A stretch of DNA of 64,000 bases from Ascaris suum. Taxonomy: Eukaryota; Nematoda; Chromadorea; Rhabditida; Ascarididae. Both the position numbers and the translations under genes were made by a program. The notes below the pieces were generated by a model. It was not told the DNA's origin. It did no database searches and worked only from the letters and a program-made list of their open reading frames with translations. The DNA is taken from NCBI GenBank assembly GCA_013433145.1, contig CM024170.1, positions 13,491,866 to 13,555,865 on the forward strand, written 5' to 3'. Positions 53,101 through 64,000 of the stretch are shown here, piece after piece; position 1 is the stretch's first letter; every line of letters starts with the position of its first letter.

Positions 53101-53222
53101 GACTGAGATGCAGTTTATACCACCTCACAATAGTGAAAAATAGTTGTTTCAAAGCGTATTTGGATTAAACGAGAATGCTGATTTATTCGAACAAATAAGC
53201 ATAAAAAACATTTTAAAGCTTG
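50141..53222. other. Gene-poor stretch with a few exon-like frames on the plus strand
   Basis: Plus 50601-50858 reads a charged, helix-like segment (QVLQIKSQCQDEQLRALRM) that stops being coding-like at a possible donor (CATTTAG|GTAATT); it may also be the end of the retro-element beside it. Plus 51273-51527 has a short Gln run and follows a possible acceptor (ATTCTCTCAG). Plus 52198-52569 is 123 codons without a recognisable domain. I cannot join these into a gene. Confidence 0.3.
52979..53107. repeat. GC-rich imperfect inverted repeat
   Basis: The left arm 52979-53007 (CAGCCCCAGTTCCGG then GCGGTTTA) pairs imperfectly with the right arm 53083-53107 (TAAACCGAATCCGG then GGGACTGAG). Between them is CCGTCCGGCCGGGCCCGG, far richer in GC than anything nearby. 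It may be a folded-back mobile-element end or foreign fragment. Confidence 0.55.
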
Positions 53223-53262
53223 CATTCTTCTTTAAGAGCAGACATTCTTCTTTAAGAGCAGA
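53223..53262. repeat. 20-bp perfect tandem duplication
   Basis: CATTCTTCTTTAAGAGCAGA is present twice back to back. Confidence 0.95.
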
Positions 53263-53804
53263 AGAACTAACCAACAGCTTAGTGGACCTTAATAAGTTCA
53301 TTAGTAACGACTAAAGTCATTCAACAATCCGAAATCGCTCAAAAAACCTCACCGTCCGCACAGTAACAATATTTACTCTCCGAACGCGCCGAATCTCTCC
53401 AACAAGTGTTTCTTGAAAACATTCGCTATGAGACCCTAAAGCAAGTAAATTATCGCTAGCCCGCATCCAAGAGCGCTAAAACAAATCAAATAATGCTGCG
53501 GATCACATTACACTTGTCTTTATGGTATAGAGCATGATATATTAAAACAAGAGATGGCAGTTGTCAAATAGCCCCCTCCCCTTCCCCCCCCAACTACCAT
53601 CCCCCCTGACTATGGGATCAGAGAAAATCTCGAGAACTTCAGGTATAAGAAGCAATTGAAAACTTTACGGCACACACTCGAAACAGTTGCACTTTCCAAA
53701 AGTTTCCAACAAACTATCCGAAAAACTGTAAGCTTCGGGGCCTTTTCTAATCAAACAATAGCCAGGGAAAGGTTCAGAAGTTCTGGAAGGGTTGGAGGAA
53801 GGGT

Positions 53805-53826
53805 GGGGGGGGGGGGGGGGGGGGGG
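53805..53826. repeat. 22-base mono-G tract
   Basis: This is the longest of about ten mono-G/C tracts of 10 bases or more. The others are at 5903-5914, 7500-7510, 7947-7956, 11415-11427, 41049-41064, 48359-48369, 55553-55569, 56222-56235 and 57342-57351. Each can fold as a G-quadruplex. Confidence 0.97.
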
Positions 53827-53874
53827 AGGCGGCAGGTAAGACAACGTTTAGTTAGTGCAATGATGTTGTGAGTA

Positions 53875-54040
53875 ATAAACAGCGACCATACGGGCAAAAT
53901 CCACAAATAAGTCCTCCATAATGAACATTCTAGACGTGAAACGAGGATGCCAAAACTGATAATATACAAAGACATTCGTATTAACTTAACATCGTCACCC
54001 ATCTTTTTATGCGCGCGTTGGCTTTGAATTTCGTTGATGC
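53875..54040 (-). CDS. Possible exon of a small membrane protein
   Basis: After an acceptor-like TTTTTATTTAG the minus strand stays open. It reads MGDDVKLIRMSLYIISFGIL, then SRLECSLWRTYLWILPVWS, two hydrophobic segments joined by a short loop. The spacing recalls small four-helix TMEM60/TMEM185-type proteins (x-L-x-L-D...W-x-x-x-x-I-P-V-W). The open frame runs on into the mono-G tract, and no donor or partner exon was found. Chance is a real alternative. Confidence 0.25.
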
Positions 54041-55552
54041 TACCTAAATAAAAACTTCGCTTCATTTTTTGTGCACACAATACACCGATCTCCCATCTCT
54101 CTATTATTAAGAAATTTCTACGGTGCCCTTCCACTGCAACTGTGCAATCTGCTTATTCGTTGCTACTTCCTTCTCCTCTCTCGTGCCAATTTTGCTCGTT
54201 ACCTGTCAGATTCACCCCGAAACGAATAATAAGTGGCAATTAGTTAGTTGCCTGGTGAGCAGCAAATCTCCTTCAATTTAGTAAGCCGCTGATTTCCCGA
54301 AAATAAGCTCGGAGGGCGAACAGATGAGAGGGCTTGTCCATGTGCGATTCAGACTTGACACGATAGAGGATTTTGAGTCGATAGGAATCAATAAGACCAT
54401 CATCAGCAGAAACAGTGGTCAGTCTTTTAATTTTAATGCAAATATTTAAGCCGCTGTTATTTCCATTCTTCCGTTCTTCGCGTTTCCCAACGTGAAGCTA
54501 TCCACTTTCCTAACTTATCCGTTAAAACACAACCAAAACACTTTGGAGGTAGAAAGAAATGTCAAGCGCCCTCCTATGCAAAAGAAAGCAAATCAAAATT
54601 ATAAACACAGATCACCGCAAACAATGCAACTAAGGGGGATCCCTAATCTCATCTCTAAGCTTTAAACAACTACAAAGTTTTATGACTTGAAAGAATAGGT
54701 TTATTTATCATAAATGAAGAGAACTACGGGATATACAGTAAGGAATGGACTAGAACGAGTTAGTACTAAAGCGATGTGAGCTGAACGAACATCTCAGAGC
54801 TGAAACAATACAAAAAAGTACACGTACGTATACTAGAACATTCTAGAGAAAATAACGCACACGACAATAGCCGAGATGCGATATGAACAACAAAATTTTC
54901 GATAAACTTACTACAGTTTGTCAAAAAAGCAACGCAGATGTGTTCCCTGAGACAACCTGAATTTATTGGAAGCCCATTTGTATCCCTCCCCCTCCCATCC
55001 CAAAAAACATTGATGCCGAAATAAGCTGAAAGGTGATCTGTCCTAGATCGGTGAGCTATAACCATTAACACAACTTGAAAAGACAGCAAGACAGCCTTAA
55101 ATATTGTTCCAAACAGTTCTCCCACAATTTCTTTCGAATATTTCTTTTAAAGATCTATTTAAAAAGCGAACACTTGCGGCCTAGCCCCATCAATAAGCCT
55201 TATGCGATCGGTCTATAAACATAGCCTTAATTAGTCAACCGCATGTATCAGCAAACCTTCAATAAGCCCGCAAAATCAATTCCACACAGCACATAGAAAC
55301 CACGAATAACAAAGTGGAAGCCATGCTAGATGAATATTACCACTGAAGGTCATACAATATTCCCCGCATGGTTTCGTAAACTACTTTGCACAGCCGTTTG
55401 CTCAATAACAGATAGGACTTAACAGCCTCCCCCTGTACACTACAACATCCAGACTTCATCCGAGCGCCAATTCTCAGAACACAAATGTAGCCTGGACATT
55501 TTTCGTATTCGGGTTTGATTCGACTTTGACAGTTGCCAACTCCCCTCCCCCT

Positions 55553-56235
55553 CCCCCCCCCCCCCCCCCATCTATCTTTTGTCAACAATATCTGGAATCT
55601 ATGGCAGCCAATGTCGCAAAAGTTGCGAGATTACGGGCCAGAGTGGACTCTTTCTAATTTGCTGCTAAGGGAATGTAGCTGTAGCAGGATACATCTGGAA
55701 GTCTGACCATGTAAGCGTTACTTCACAATCACTTGCCGAAGTAATCCGGGAGACCTCAACTCTGGTACCTGATGTTCTACGGTTCGTCTCACTACTGTCT
55801 TCCGAAATTCGGAACATCGCTTCAGGTAATGCTTGATGCAGCTAAACTCTCAGAAATGGAACTCGAGCTTTCGGAGAATTCTTCACGCATATAGAAAAGG
55901 TGCATAGGAAAAGAAGTGCAACTTCCATCCCACGATGTACCTCTTCCTTCAGGCGTCCACTGTTTAAAACCCAAATTCAAATCCCTGCTCGAGCTCTATT
56001 CTTTTCCAAGTTGCGCTTTTAAAATTCCTTAATTTAACGGATAATTTAATTGCAATCGAATAAACGCAAAGACTCATTTAAAATTTGTTGCACCATTTGC
56101 AATTTTCAAATTATTCCATCAAATATCACAAGAAGCAAAGATAAAAAACATCACTAAAATAAGCATATACTTCAAAGTTGTTTTTTCCGCAATGGTCATG
56201 GCCCTTTAGAACTTCCCCCCTCCCCCCCCCCCCCC
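55553..56235. other. Stretch bounded by C17 and C14 tracts, no gene recognised
   Basis: Between the C tracts (55553-55569, 56222-56235) the DNA is less AT-rich (55600-55990) with short open frames on both strands. No family was recognised. Confidence 0.3.
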
Positions 56236-57016
56236 ACCCTTGTCTCTCGCCAAAAAATCAGGATTCTGCATAAGGATTTGCGTACCTCTGAATGAAATCA
56301 ACACAAATATACAAAATTTTAATACAGTTGTCTAATACTGAAAGAGAAACGGATGCAAAGCAAACACAATTCATACAGTTGAGGTCTGCAAAAAAAAAAC
56401 ATAAACGACGTAAAACTTCACAAGAGCATAAATTCCAATTTCTTGTAGGCAACTGCAAAACCAAAAATAACAGGCAAACGGTGAAAACGCAAACAAATCC
56501 ACAGAAGATGCATTAAATGACGATGGTTCCCCTCAACCTCTGATAGTGCCAAGTGTAGGCAGTAAAAAAAGGTAAATAAAAACCTACCAATAAATCCTTG
56601 TCCTCCCACCATTCTTTCGTGCTGTCTTCTGCAAGTTCAAAAAATCCAATGAAGGAGGCTATGCCGCCTTGAGGCGGTATTTCGTAAACCAGCCAGAGTT
56701 CCACCAAAACTCCAAGGCAATACGGCATCAGAAAGGTGAGATATAATATAAAAGTATCACGGATGATAAAACATTTGGATGCGACGTCTTCAGTCAAAAG
56801 TTGAGGAGTTCATGCCACATACTGCATAACTATAACCCATCCCGCAGCCCACTGTTTACTTCCACATCTATTCTACACCAAACGATGCGATAGGTGAACA
56901 CGGTCATTCTATTCCGTCACTGGCAAGCTTAACATCACTACCTCAGAGTGCACAATCAACCACATGCACCTTGCCTGCAAAGTTTAATCCCTCTCATCCC
57001 CACACCCATCACTTAC

Positions 57017-57169
57017 GCGATGTGCACCTTCGACCTGTACAATTGACTGCCCTCTAACAACGTTCTGTACAGATGGAAGCCCAATGTCACAAACACTAAG
57101 AGCCTGAGAGTTGCTCCCGCCATTGCTACTAATGGAAACAGAATTCGGTTTTTCACTGAAACCTGTCAT
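57017..57169 (-). CDS. Possible first exon of an unknown gene just downstream of RPA1
   Basis: From ATG at 57169, 51 codons stay open to a strong donor (CATCGC|GTAAGTGATG). The residues are Ser/Gly/Gln/Val-rich (SISSNGGSNSQALSV, then VVRGQSIVQVEGAHR), phase 0. It lies 389 bases after the RPA1 stop on the same strand, right behind an AATAAA (57173-57178), a spacing that would suit a nematode operon. A candidate next exon (about 56600-56650, between TTGAACTTGCAG and GTAGGT) is basic and short. Function unknown; it could instead be part of the RPA1 3' region. Confidence 0.35.
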
Positions 57170-57172
57170 TAC

Positions 57173-57178
57173 TTTATT
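57173..57178 (-). terminator. Candidate poly(A) signal AATAAA for RPA1
   Basis: It is the first AATAAA I found on the minus strand after the RPA1 stop (57558-57560), about 380 bases downstream. Confidence 0.35.
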
Positions 57179-57557
57179 TCAAAATCAAACCATGAAAAAA
57201 AATCATAAACTGCTATGTGCAGTCCAAATTATTAAGCCACAGGGCTTAATCATTCATTTGTCCCACTTTACTCTTTAAGCGTTAGTGGAAAAGTTTCTAA
57301 GCTTTATGAAATACTCCGAAACCACTTCCACCAAAATTATTCCCCCCCCCCTCCCCTGAAAGTTAATGATCGCAGTAACAAAATAAAACTCGCAAATATG
57401 ATTCCAACCCAATATCAATTCACCGCAGACAATGCCAAATGCATGCACGAAAATAAAACCAGATCCCTCAAAGCAAATATTTTGCCCTTACAATCGACTG
57501 CGATGGTCTAATATGGAAGAGATCGAGAAAAATTTCTTCATTTGCCAACAACTGCTC

Positions 57558-60500
57558 TCATAATTGTTCGAGCTTTGTGACTGCTTTTGTCAGTTCCTCC
57601 ACATATTTGTCGTAGTCAACGTTGTTCAATTCGAAAACACTCCATTTGATTCGTTCCGTATCCTTCAATATAAGCGCCGTATATAGGTAATTATGACTTT
57701 CAAAATCACTTATTACTGCAACTTTCACATATCAATAACAAAAAAAACCGACAAAACAAGAAATCCAAAAAATACTGAAAAAATCCGGACACTAACGAAC
57801 ATTATAGAATTCACTCTTCGCACGAATGCGAAAGGTATATTCACGGAATCGCACTGCGCTAAATACATCGTTGTATTCATCCAGCTGCAATAATATCCCT
57901 CATTAGCAACTAATTACTTAAAATATAAACCATTCGTCGACTAATTTATAAAACTACAAGTGTGGACATCAAGCAGCGCAGCAGTAATTCATTAGCCAAA
58001 TACAGTTACCACTCATTAAGACCATATTCAAATACGAAGAGAGCTACTCTTCGAATGGAAGTGTGCACTTTAACTGGTAAGTCGCATCCCATCAACAAAA
58101 TCAATTCTATCGATCCTTCCCATCTGAAGCGGTAAGTGCTCAATGACCTTCCAGAAAATAAATAAATCGGCATGGTTCCAGGAAATAACCTCACCCGGAA
58201 AGAGGATTAAAAGTTTGATGCTGTTCTACTACTATCAGCTCTTGTTTCCCTTTGCTATCATGATACAATACCTCGAAAGTCGCTCAAATATCGTGAGATA
58301 TGTTATCACTAAAATGCAAATTTATCCGTATTTATAATGCCACAAACCCACCCAAATGGGCATTCCCGCTCGCTTTAATTTCCATCGACAACACTTAATT
58401 CCAACCATGTTCCTCATCTCATTAATAAAGCGATAAACTCCATAAAATCCGCCCAGGTAGGCAATCTAGAAAGCGCACAAAAACACTACATTTTCTAAAA
58501 TACAATAGAAACACATCTAGTTTTTTATTTCACTAAATAAAGAGTTTTCGAACTTGTTATGTACGGCAAATTCAAAAAGAAAAAAAAACTGAAGATAGCA
58601 TTAGAAACCCTGTTGCTTTCAAGAAGGTCTCCCAATTCTGCTGCCGTCTTACCGAGCAACTTGGTCGCCTTCTCCTCGAAAACGGTCACCCAATGGGATC
58701 CTGAGAAATCTGATAATTCCATCTGAAACATAAATCAATTTCTCTTCCCTCGACTTTTAAACGTTGCCATTATAATTAGACGCCCATCGTCTATACCTAA
58801 TAGGGTGCACATAAATGTTCAGCGAAAACTTCCCCATAGCTGTAAGCATTATCTGAATACTTATTTGCATTCATTCAGATGGCAATTTACAGTGATTAAT
58901 AGAAAGAGAGATACGTCTTAGATGAATATAAGCTTCTATTTGCATTAATTAATAAATGCCAAAATGCTTAAATACAATCACTCAATTGCAATACTAAAAT
59001 AAGACGTTAAAAATACACATCAGTGAATATACTCCATACGAATTTAATGCACCTTATTTATTTAAGGCGACAAGCGTATTTACCTTGACCCCTCACAGAT
59101 ACAACATTCACACTACGCCGAGAAAAATGGAGAATGAACGTAGATTCGGTCACTCCGCTGCCAAGAATGATGGCATAGGTAAGAGGTATCGAAGTGACTC
59201 ATATGCCATAGCATAACGTAAAGCACAACAAGAAACCCGATATACAGACATCACAGCACGCACACACAGAGATGCAATTCATTTTCACGTCTTCTGCGCT
59301 GCTACTGGGAGCAGAAACGTATCATTATTCAGCCGATCCAAGCTACCTCCATAAAGAAATAGTTGGAAAAATAGAAGAAACCAAGTGTCAAATATTTACC
59401 GACAGAAGAAGGACATATTTAAATGAGTCGAGTGTGAGATTGCACTTCTCGCATCGATACTGATTGTCCATCTCAATTACTTTCTTCTTACATCCGTTAG
59501 TACCACAACTCTGCAATTATCCACAAGATGATCAAGCATCCTTTGTCTTTATGACTGACGTTTACAAGAGACAAGAGGGATTAACTGCATTTTGCTTTAC
59601 ATTTTAACACGGTAAGCATATGCGCTAAGGGGAAACTGTATCCGCGTATAGAATTCGAGCTCACCTCCATTAACTAAGGTCACTAGCCGGTCTGAGCGTG
59701 GATGTAAAGTGGTTCTCACAAATCGTATACAGGTATGCCCTTTCTCCAATTTCAACTTACAACATGCCCCACTCTTCCTAAAACTTCATAAATAATATCC
59801 CAAAGGTAATTCTTTGACTGCCCATCCTTGTCCCTCACTCTTTAAATATGCTGCCTCCCTATGTGTCCCACTGATCGATAAATGTGATCGAAAAACGATT
59901 GCTATAATTGCATATTCTATGCAGCAAACTTAACCACGTTGAACAAAACGTTATATTCTCAAGGGCATCAAATAAAAAGTATATAATATTCGATAACAAT
60001 AAAAACCGCCCCGTAGTGCATTCAAATGGAATTATTCAGTTGAATAAAGAAGAGCAATACACCTTATAGAGTGCACCATCGGCTTTCAGAGATGAGATCA
60101 TCGCTGTGACATTGAAGTATGCACCTTTATCTTCGTTTCTACCAAGATTCATCGCGTCAGCTATACCAATCAAACGCAGGTCACGAGCTGAAAGTTCATT
60201 AAACACAAAATTATCCCCCGTGTGCGCCATCAACGAGAACAACAACGTTCCACCTAGCTCAAGAAAAACCAACCATCAAATCACAAAAATAAAGCAGATT
60301 CAAAGAGCTAATCTTGAATACTTTCAATAAAATAGCAACAGACCAGTTAAATAAGATAAAAACTTCAGCGTTCTGATATAAGCAACCTGGTCGACCATAA
60401 TTGTTAACTGCCTCCATATACGGAAATATCCATTCTTTTCCTGCACATCACTTCCGGAGCATGAAAGCTTTCGAGCCTATTTTCTCCAATTCGCTTGTAG

Positions 60501-63500
60501 CCCCAATCTTAATTTACATAATGGGACGGTAAAGGCTGTCCTAAACAAAACGGATGCATCTGTTTTAGACGTAATGCCTCTCTTTAGCTGAATTGATTCT
60601 CGCAATAAATTCTCTCAGTAAACCATTTTCTCACTGATAAAGAATTTGGTATGCCACGCAATAAACGTCACTTACAGCAAAGGTGTTCTAAACGTCAAAA
60701 TGCTTGCACTTATAATAAAACATACATCCCAAACTAAGGCATATTATCCCCTTTAAAATCACATCATCAACTCAGCGCAAACTGCGTAACGCTACCTAAC
60801 GAGGCAAGGCTATTTAAATAAGCAGCTGCACAGAACTTCAGTGTGCTCAGCAAATATTTCTTCAGTTATACTTACATGTCATAGTTTCACAACAAAAAAT
60901 AAATTGTATCTGAGTATACCGTAACTATCGCCTCCCATACTGCCAGTTGTAATTCGCTTCACATCGATGCTCGGTCTCTTCTCGCGGTACCACACATAAA
61001 GCGCCTTCGATTCGTCGCAATCCGGATTGATCTCTATTCGAGTTGAATTCAATGCTGATAGACTGTAGCTGCCTGCAATACAAAACAGTGAATACGAAGA
61101 AACTTTCACTCACCATCCACTACATTATAAATTAGTACTGACTCGTCAGTGACCAAAGCTTATCCACGAACGAAACCTCACATTAGAGAATTATGCTCGA
61201 AATCAATTGTCCTCTGAAAACTGGGGGAAGGAAAAACAAGAGTACACGCATTTCTGCTGACAACTGAAAACTAACACCGCAGCATAGTATCAGCATTAAA
61301 ATGAGGGGAGGGGTATAAGTGTTGAAGTAGAAAGGCAATAACAATTAAGCTGTAATTACCTAACTACCTTGGAGGATATTACCCATATCGGAAATCCCTA
61401 ACAATTTTTACAAAGACAGGGTAACCATCTCTCATTACCTTCCAATATATTCGAAACCTCCAATATAGTTCCCTCTAAACCTAACAGTCAGGGCTATGGA
61501 GAGATAACATGACGAACAAGAGAACGTTATTAAATCAAAGAAAGACAAACCATTAAACTCGCGCACGCTTGCTCCTTTAACACCGACAGCCTGATGCTGT
61601 AAATCGACGTCATGGCTTCGTGCCTGTTCGCCCCATAAAGTCAACACAACAACAGCACCGCTTTCATCGATTAAATGCAAATCCCTCTTCTCCAACAATG
61701 CGCCCGTGCTTCGTTGTGTCACCTCAATCAAGAGAATATCACTGCTTCGGAGATGAGTCCCACAAAATACTACTGATAGCAACCCACAAATGCGAACGGA
61801 ACGTGTGAGCATGAGGCACGATGGCTGGCACTAGCCAATTCTTTCATCTTCCAGTCTTATAACGAAACAGCACATCTGACCACCCTAAATATTCTCCGTC
61901 AATATTAAAAGTAAATCTTTAACATTTTCCTAAAACAAAATGTCTCTTTCAGTGCATTATTTCAAAAGAAACCACAAATTTCTCGGAGAAATATCTCTAT
62001 GAATCAATCGAATAAATGGAAAAAAAAAATAAAGATAGTTTTAATAAAAGCGTCGCAGGGGCTCGATTTCAATGATAACGTTCCCTTGCATATGAAGACT
62101 AAACTTAATTAGCAAATACATTCAAAGAATACGACACTGTCCATCACCTAACGTTACACCCTACATGTTCCGTTCCAAAACTAACTAATAGCGTACCATT
62201 CCAGGTCACGAATGCCCTCTTCTTTCTCAATATCCGAAGTCTGTGCAACCCTAGAGGCAGATGCATAACAATCACGCAGCCTGAGGTTCAGAAAAAGCGC
62301 CGTCGAGTTTTTTGTTCACAAGTCATCTACTTGTTGAACAATTTTGCTGCACGCCTTCCAACTCATTCAAGATCCGATTGCTACCTGCAAACACCCTCAA
62401 ATGTGGATCGATACTCACCTGTTCCTGTCACTCACCTATAAACATCCATCCCTTCAATGATCACGTTCGAATTTTCCAACTACTCATCTTCGAAATCACT
62501 TCATAAATCAGAATGGAAAATTGTACCTGTTGTAACTCGGAGACCTGGTCGATGATTGCTATAATATCGATGCACTGTCCAGCACGTGATGATACCATTG
62601 CGAGTGGAACTACGTTTAGATTCAATCGTGGTTCTTCAATCCTCTCTCGATCTATGCATGGAGATATCTGAAATGATGCTACTTCAATGACAAATTCGCC
62701 AATCAAAAATGTATATTTGAATAACTTTAAGATTTACGACGTCGTTCACGAAGGAAGAAGAATAAAACGAGTGTAAGAAAAACAGCCCCTCCCCTTCCGT
62801 CCAAGAAAAAATGTGAACAAACGTCGCCACCAACAATAGTAACATATTATGAGACAAACATCCAAGCCTTTACTTTTGAATCGCTGTACGCATCTTTATT
62901 TATATTAATTCCACCTGTTTCGCTCTATTTGCTCAGACTCCTCTTAAATTCCTTTTGTAGTGCCTCAGCAAGTATTCAATCGCAAACGAAATATAATACA
63001 GCAGAATTTACAGACTCCAAGGGACTCCAAGTAAGGAAAAATTTACAGACTCTAAGCAGGGAAAAATTTATAGACTCTAGGTAAGGAAAAACTCTGACCG
63101 TTCATCACCGCTCTGATATCTACAAGTTTCGGATTTCAAAAAACTGGCAGTACCGCATGGAGCAAAAAACACCTCTAGACAAAAACGGTGAATGTGATTC
63201 TAAGAGATAGAGTAATTACATTAAAGACTTGCCTCTGTATCGGATCGCATAGTGAGTTCATAGTCATGCCCAGTCGTATTGTAACGCTTGTTGGCTTGTT
63301 TCACTGTTCCGCCCGATATGTAATACATCTTAAAACGCTTTAAAATGAAAAAAATTTCACAGAAAACTATATGAGCGCACGTATTAGGAGCAATTTAATT
63401 AACAACTGTAAAAACTGATGGCAAATGAAAAATAAACGCCTCATAAATCAGATCACATTAAATTCACACAAAAAAAAAACCTCTAAGGCAATAAAAATTT

Positions 63501-63668
63501 TATTTTTTAGTTCCTCTTTACGAAACAGATGATAGCATGAAAATGCGCTGATAAAGGGCGCTACTCTAAAAAAAAAATCACATCCCCAAATCCGGAGACC
63601 ACTGCCGATTCATAAAAAATCAACGTAACGATCCTTCTGCACAATTGCGTAGAACTTGTCTGCCGTAT
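57558..63668 (-). CDS. RPA1: Replication protein A large subunit (RPA70), ten 3' exons; N-terminus beyond the right edge
   Basis: Exons in order: 63625-63668, 63233-63328, 62527-62667, 61551-61722, 60920-61072, 60063-60253, 59400-59510, 58609-58722, 57801-57884 and 57558-57662, about 402 codons with consistent phases. DNA-binding domain A ends with ADKFYAIVQKDR and YYISGGTVKQANKRY. Domain B has RLNLNVVPLAMV, DIIAIIDQVSEL, LHLIDESGAVVVLTLWGEQA and VKGASVREFNG. Domain C carries the zinc ribbon (SCGTNGCKKKV, then YRCEKCN; Cys codons near 59507, 59492, 59453, 59444), followed by SDFSGSHWVTVFEEKA and FREYTFRIRAK. RPA binds single-stranded DNA in replication, repair and recombination. The N-terminal partner-binding domain is not in the window. 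The first exon listed is the least certain. Intron 2 uses a GC donor. Confidence 0.93.
63005..63090. repeat. Three imperfect tandem units in an RPA1 intron
   Basis: AATTTACAGACTC plus a variable AAG-rich tail ending GGAAA recurs three times over about 85 bases, with units of unequal length. It lies in the intron between exons 63233-63328 and 62527-62667. Confidence 0.8.
63231..63232 (-). promoter_or_regulatory. Non-canonical GC splice donor of an RPA1 intron
   Basis: The exon ends ACAGAG|GCAAGT, the strongest form of a GC donor. The frame reads into TAA 3 codons later, and the only nearby GT would give phase 1, whereas the next exon (62527-62667) needs phase 0. Confidence 0.6.
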
Positions 63669-63689
63669 CTCCGAAATAAACAATGCTTT

Positions 63690-64000
63690 TGCATCGATAT
63701 TCCGCTTCGGTCACGGATGAAGTTGAATACCTTTAACTCTCAACGTGCTGTTTTCACATCCCTCAAACTTCTTTTGCAGTCACGACGCCACATATACGCC
63801 ACCTCAACAACACCATATTACAATACTCGGCAATATCAACTGCTTACTACTACCTATAGAAACAGTAAAAGCATAAAGGCCATGTAAACAAACAGGGCAT
63901 AAATAAGCGTCACCTTTACAGCGCTTTGCACATATTGGAACTAGATCTCAAAGCGCATCTCGATTGCACCTTCTCGCCGAAGCCAAAAACTGAAATTTAA
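63690..64000. repeat. Dispersed repeat, copy B (related to 39181-39540)
   Basis: It shares the ordered anchor blocks given for copy A and runs to the window edge. Its inner edge abuts the first visible RPA1 exon, whose acceptor (TTTATTTCGGAG) lies at or in the repeat boundary. Confidence 0.6.

Noticed and set aside
58006..58194. Minus-strand frame containing TYRFRW, first taken for the RPA1 C-terminal exon
   Set aside because: The real exon (57801-57884, FREYTFRIRAK) has the right splice sites, phases and family match; this frame is intronic.
59640..59760. Minus-strand RSDRLVTLVNG considered as the RPA1 zinc ribbon
   Set aside because: It lacks the Cys pairs; the true ribbon is the exon at 59400-59510.
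61620..61808. 62-codon plus-strand frame
   Set aside because: Antisense shadow of the RPA1 domain-B exon.
1..64000. tRNA, rRNA and CRISPR-like signals
   Set aside because: Scanning for tRNA T-loop patterns and evenly spaced short repeats gave nothing convincing; the window is eukaryotic.

Overview
The window looks like a eukaryotic, animal genomic segment. It is AT-rich, its genes are split by introns with GT-AG borders, and no long open frames occur. The four recognisable genes are metazoan proteins. A nematode with large introns (ascaridoid-like spacing, roughly one gene per 10-15 kb) is my best guess, from gene density, AT-rich introns and recurrent mono-G tracts; this is inference, not proof. 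All four genes are read from the minus strand.

Layout in plus coordinates: (1) 657-1959, first two coding exons of a REEP/DP1/Yop1-family ER-shaping protein, running off the left edge. (2) 2939-3451, a decayed Tc1/mariner-type DNA transposon. (3) 3454-14908, mostly featureless AT-rich DNA. (4) 14909-23350, an eight-exon gene for a ~366-residue protein I do not recognise; every exon junction is phase-consistent, including a proposed 14-nt microexon. (5) 24769-28692, a complete six-exon NIPA-type magnesium transporter (361 aa). (6) 28693-57016, a long gene-poor stretch with two decayed non-LTR reverse-transcriptase copies, microsatellites, and a few isolated exon-like segments. (7) 57558-63668 and beyond, the 3' ten exons of RPA1 (large subunit of replication protein A), covering the end of DNA-binding domain A and all of B and C with its zinc ribbon; the N-terminal part lies past the right edge. 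A short coding-like exon (57017-57169) sits just downstream of RPA1 on the same strand.

The genes do not form an obvious pathway. REEP and NIPA families both act in ER/endosomal membranes and both have human members (REEP1, NIPA1) mutated in hereditary spastic paraplegia, but their closeness here may be chance. Non-coding DNA holds long TA repeats, ten mono-G/C tracts of 10 bases or more, tandem duplications, three reverse-transcriptase fossils and one dispersed repeat present twice in the window. Exon boundaries were placed by eye from splice consensus, reading phase and remembered family alignments; no search was run.
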